Below, piece by piece: positions 61,416 through 64,000 of a DNA stretch of 64,000 nt. The position numbers and the translations under genes are program-made. Each line of letters opens with the position of its first letter. Positions within the stretch are counted from its first letter, which is position 1. The DNA is from Pseudomonas sp. Au-Pse12 (GTDB lineage Bacteria > Pseudomonadota > Gammaproteobacteria > Pseudomonadales > Pseudomonadaceae): positions 1-64,000 of the forward strand of contig NZ_JAJTTH010000002.1 in the NCBI RefSeq assembly GCF_021341665.1, written 5' to 3'. Below the pieces are notes generated by a model, which searched no databases, was not told the origin of the DNA, and saw only the letters and a program-made list of their open reading frames with translations.

Positions 61416-61689
61416 GGCTCAAGCATCAGTATCCGAGGGTGAAAAGGCCGCCAGTCTAGTGCCGAAGCCCCCGCCGGCCAAGCGCTAGCGACTGCCGGTA
61501 GCCCGGGACTTGTCAGCAGGCAATGGGCACAGTAGCTTTGCCCCTCGGACCGCCCCGCGTCCGTGTGCCATGAACGCTCGACCGCGTTGCACCCGGCTAA
61601 CCGCACGGGGTCAGGAATACCCCTTCGCTCAGCTCATCTGCGCTTGCCGGTTTATTCCACTCTTCTCACTTGCTGCCAGGAGTTTTTCC

Positions 61690-62283
61690 ATGAGCGCCAA
61701 CCCACGCGTTGCCGACTACGCCATCCACCCGCAGTTCACCCAGCGCTGGTCGCCCCGGGCCTTCACCGGCGAAAGCATCCCGGAAGAAACCCTGCTGAGC
61801 TTCTTCGAAGCGGCACGCTGGGCGCCTTCGGCCTATAACTCGCAACCCTGGCGCTTTCTCTATGCCCGCCGCGACACGCCGAACTGGGAACGCTTCCTCG
61901 GCCTGCTCAACGAATTCAACCGCGGCTGGGCGCAACACGCTTCGGCCCTGGTGATCGTGATTTCCAAGACCACCTTCACCGCCCCTGGCGCCACGGAAGA
62001 AACCCCGGCCCTGTGGCACACCTTCGACACCGGTTCGGCCTGGGGCCACCTGGCCCTGCAGGCCAGCCTCAGCGGCTGGCACACCCACGGCATGGCCGGC
62101 TTCGACCAGGAACTGACGCGCAAGGAACTGAAGATTCCCGAAGGCTATGCGCTGCATGCCGCCGTGGCGGTGGGCAAGCTGGGTGACAAGTCGACCCTGG
62201 CCGACTACCTGCAGGCCCGGGAAGAGCCAAGCCCGCGTCGCCCCCTGAGCGAAACCGCCGCCGAAGGCGATTTCAGCCTTTAA
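61690..62283 (+). CDS. Nitroreductase-family flavoprotein
   Basis: A 197-residue FMN-dependent nitroreductase: RWSPRAFTGESIPEETLLSFFEAARWAPSAYNSQPWRFLYARR carries the FMN-binding Arg and Ser-Asn residues, and later GSAWGHLALQASLSGWHTHGMAGFD. Small-molecule substrate (nitro or quinone) unknown. The ATG at 61690 with AGGAG eight bases upstream is preferred. Convergent with the dehydrogenase gene. Confidence 0.88.
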   Translation: MSANPRVADYAIHPQFTQRWSPRAFTGESIPEETLLSFFEAARWAPSAYNSQPWRFLYARRDTPNWERFLGLLNEFNRGWAQHASALVIVISKTTFTAPGATEETPALWHTFDTGSAWGHLALQASLSGWHTHGMAGFDQELTRKELKIPEGYALHAAVAVGKLGDKSTLADYLQAREEPSPRRPLSETAAEGDFSL

Positions 62284-62305
62284 AGCAGCCACAAGCCCCA
62301 AGTCG

Positions 62306-62348
62306 GCAGCGACAAGCTTGAAGCTACCGGCTTGAAGCTTGTCGCTGC
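62306..62348. terminator. Long stem-loop between convergent genes
   Basis: GCAGCGACAAGCTT (62306-62319) and AAGCTTGTCGCTGC (62335-62348) form a perfect 14-bp stem, continued by four more pairs after one mismatch. It lies between the stops at 62283 and 62352 and can end both transcripts, though T-runs are poor. Also resembles the GCTT repeat near 22581. Confidence 0.55.
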
Positions 62349-62351
62349 GTT

Positions 62352-63284
62352 CTAATAGCCGCGGGCGAAATCCACTTCACCGCGCAAGGCCTGCTTGGCC
62401 TCGTAGGCCCGCAGGTTGTCGACAAACAACTGCACCATCAATTCCGGCGACGTCGGCGCCGAACTGTGGCCCGTCAGCAGCAAGCCCCAGGCGGTCCAGA
62501 ACGGGTGCCGTTGCGGCAACGGTTCCTGGCGGCAGACATCAATCACCGCCCCGGCCAGATGCCCATCCTTGAGGGCCTGCACCAGGTCCGCATCGACCAC
62601 CGCCACACCCCGGCCAACGTTGATGAACAGCCCCGTGGACTTGAACTGCTTGAACAGCGCCGCGTCGTACAGATCGTGGGTGCTCGGGGTGTTGGGCAAC
62701 AGGTTGACCACGTAGTCCACCTCCCCCACCAGGCGTCCCAGGTCTTCCAAGCCGGCCACTTCGATAAAAGGCGCCTGCTCCCGGGGCTGGCTGGCGATGC
62801 CGTACAGCTTCACGCCAAACGGCAGGAGGAACTGCGCCACGCTCTGGCCGATGTCGCCGGTGCCGACGATCAGCACCTTGCGCCCCACCAGGCTCTGGCC
62901 CAGGCGGTTGTCCCACTTGCGCTCGACCTGGCTGACCAGGCGCGCCAGCACTTCGCGCTCATGGCCGAGGATGTAGGTCAGCACGTACTCGGCCATCACC
63001 TGGCCGAAGATGCCGACCGCTCGGGTCAGGCGGTAGTGCCGCGGCAAGCCGTCGGCCAACAGCGGGGTGATGCCGGCCCAGGTGGATTGCAACCACTGAG
63101 GCTGGTGCCCCTGGCGCAGCAGGGTCGCCAGCAGGTCCGGCTGCCCCAGCCAGACCGGGCAATCGGCCGCCAGCCGTGACAGCTCGGCGGAGTCGCCACT
63201 GGTCAGCACTTCCAGCTCCGGGGCCGCCTGACGCAACAGGCGGGCATAAACAGCGTGATCGTGTTCGGCAATCAGAACGCGCAT
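62352..63284 (-). CDS. D-2-hydroxyacid dehydrogenase
   Basis: A 310-residue NAD(P)-dependent dehydrogenase of the glyoxylate/hydroxypyruvate reductase A (GhrA)-like branch. The dinucleotide motif GTGDIGQSVAQF is at about 136-147, and the active-site triad is Arg in NVGRGVAVVD, a Glu before it in the family pattern, and His in LTGHSSAPTSPE. Cytoplasmic; reduces 2-oxo acids to D-2-hydroxy acids. From memory, the neighbours YcgL and RNase D are conserved next to it in P. aeruginosa (PA1294-PA1296). Confidence 0.9.
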   Translation of the reverse strand: MRVLIAEHDHAVYARLLRQAAPELEVLTSGDSAELSRLAADCPVWLGQPDLLATLLRQGHQPQWLQSTWAGITPLLADGLPRHYRLTRAVGIFGQVMAEYVLTYILGHEREVLARLVSQVERKWDNRLGQSLVGRKVLIVGTGDIGQSVAQFLLPFGVKLYGIASQPREQAPFIEVAGLEDLGRLVGEVDYVVNLLPNTPSTHDLYDAALFKQFKSTGLFINVGRGVAVVDADLVQALKDGHLAGAVIDVCRQEPLPQRHPFWTAWGLLLTGHSSAPTSPELMVQLFVDNLRAYEAKQALRGEVDFARGY

Positions 63285-63377
63285 GGTTCAAACCTTAAAA
63301 AACGGTGCAGGTCGCCGCCGACGGAGTCTCGCTCCATCGATCAAGGCGGCGGCCAGGTCAGTCAGTTTGCATCTAAC

Positions 63378-63399
63378 AGCGGCTCGGGACCGAGCCGCT
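63378..63399. terminator. Hairpin after the YcgL gene
   Basis: AGCGGCTCG-GGAC-CGAGCCGCT, a perfect 9-bp stem, six bases beyond the ycgL-like stop. Leftward, no run of T follows, so efficiency is uncertain. AGCGGCTACAG-like ends recall the repeat at 3100-3175. Confidence 0.5.
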
Positions 63400-63404
63400 A
63401 CAGG

Positions 63405-63698
63405 TCAGACCGGATCATTGCGACGCAGCAACTCTTCGGGCAAGTGCTCGATGTACTCGTCTTCCGCCGGTGGCATCTGCAGGTGATACCCCTGCTTTTC
63501 GAGGTTTTCCAGCACCTGGTGGATGTCCTCGCGGGACAGCTTGCGCTCCGGGCTCAACACCAGGTCGAAGGCATGTTGCGGCTTGCCGAAGGCCAGCAGC
63601 AGGTTTTCCGGCACGCGTTCCAGGGCCTCGCTTTTCAGCACGTAGAGGTACATCTCGTTCTTGCGCGGGCTTTTATAGATGGAGCAGATACGTTTCAA
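63405..63698 (-). CDS. YcgL-domain protein
   Basis: A 97-residue YcgL (UPF0745-like) protein: [20 protein letters not shown] at the start and [20 protein letters not shown] near the end. Function is not settled. The start is a TTG (63698) overlapping the rnd stop by four bases (TTGA), with GGAG nine bases before it; the family N-terminus MKRIC begins exactly there. Translational coupling with rnd is likely. Confidence 0.92.
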   Translation of the reverse strand: MKRICSIYKSPRKNEMYLYVLKSEALERVPENLLLAFGKPQHAFDLVLSPERKLSREDIHQVLENLEKQGYHLQMPPAEDEYIEHLPEELLRRNDPV

Positions 63699-64000
63699 GG
63701 CTGTTCTCCGGCGGTGGCCAGGCTGTCCAGCAGCGCCTGGCCCATCAATTCGCGGCGCCAGCCACGCAGCGAATCAGGCAATTGGTAAGGCCCATTGGGG
63801 AAGCCGCTCTTGAGCAGGCTCTCCAGGGTTTTCTTGCGCAGCATCACTTCCGGGGCGATCTCCAGACGCTCGGCTTCGGCCTGGCCCACGGCCTTCAGGC
63901 GCTTGAGCAGGACCGAGGCTTCGATCGGCAGCGGCTCGGGCACGGCCGGCGGCCATTGATCCGGGCCGACGCTGGCGGTGCGCTTGATCAGGTCGAGAAG
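63695..64000 (-). CDS. rnd: Ribonuclease D, C-terminal part (5' end beyond the window)
   Basis: The last 101 residues of RNase D, which trims tRNA 3' ends. [20 protein letters not shown] is followed by a helical domain ([50 protein letters not shown]) of the HRDC-like C-terminal region. The catalytic DEDD exonuclease domain lies outside. The gene is adjacent to the YcgL gene, as in other Pseudomonas. Confidence 0.9.
   Translation of the reverse strand, partial: LLDLIKRTASVGPDQWPPAVPEPLPIEASVLLKRLKAVGQAEAERLEIAPEVMLRKKTLESLLKSGFPNGPYQLPDSLRGWRRELMGQALLDSLATAGEQP

Overview
The window is a stretch of chromosome from a gamma-proteobacterium of the genus Pseudomonas, most likely the P. fluorescens group (P. 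protegens/chlororaphis-like). Evidence: high GC, dense gene packing, many housekeeping proteins with clear Pseudomonas character (AceK, HrpA, LpxO, OpdB-type peptidase, YcgN/YcgL/RNase D block), and several families of short extragenic palindromes (REP/REPIN) with the cores typical of that group. I see no rRNA, tRNA, CRISPR array, prophage or insertion sequence. About 60 protein genes are called.

Layout. 0.2-5.4 kb: SrmB-like RNA helicase, YbdG-like mechanosensitive channel, DMT exporter, azoreductase and a small secreted protein. 5.4-10.6 kb: LysR regulator, alpha/beta hydrolase, periplasmic cyclophilin, ABC half-transporter and aquaporin Z, the last behind two palindromes. 10.6-16.2 kb: COG3146 acyltransferase, a LysR/MFS/NTF2-like group and an outer-membrane porin. 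16.3-24.4 kb: a FabH-like synthase followed by an ECF sigma factor and a small zinc-binding anti-sigma factor, then HrpA and AceK. 24.8-27.4 kb: chemoreceptor and DMT transporter.

27.6-41 kb is the most interesting part: a sugar-acid catabolic regulon. One operon holds an MFS transporter, an enolase-superfamily dehydratase with the KxR and His-Asp signatures of L-lyxonate dehydratase, an AraD1/GguC (FAH-fold) protein and a ketoglutarate-semialdehyde dehydrogenase. A second holds an MFS transporter, a COG3618 lactonase and a PdxA homologue that has lost its phosphate-substrate residues. A third, divergent, holds a tripartite tricarboxylate-type transporter (TctC, TctB, TctA), followed by a LysR regulator. 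I find one shared promoter architecture in front of all three operons: a TATC-containing inverted LysR-type box, a conserved GGYTATCGGT core, and a TAGMCG -35 element 17 bp from the -10. This ties the three operons into one regulon. The pathway fits pentonate (probably L-lyxonate) to 2-oxoglutarate, with an extra lactonase/PdxA branch whose role is open.

41-54 kb: a lone fimbrial-like secreted protein, DMT transporter, lipid A hydroxylase LpxO, cysteine synthase CysK divergent from a MoxR ATPase/VWA pair, and the 5-oxoprolinase operon (MFS-pxpA-pxpB-pxpC) with its divergent LysR regulator. 52-64 kb: mostly conserved small proteins, a class II glutamine amidotransferase, an S9 oligopeptidase, a cyclic-nucleotide-binding protein, an HNH nuclease, a SPOUT methyltransferase, a degenerate M61-like protein, YcgN, a nitroreductase, a 2-hydroxyacid dehydrogenase, YcgL and the 3' part of rnd.

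All names are read from motifs and recalled family knowledge, without database searches. Promoter, operator and terminator calls are pattern readings.
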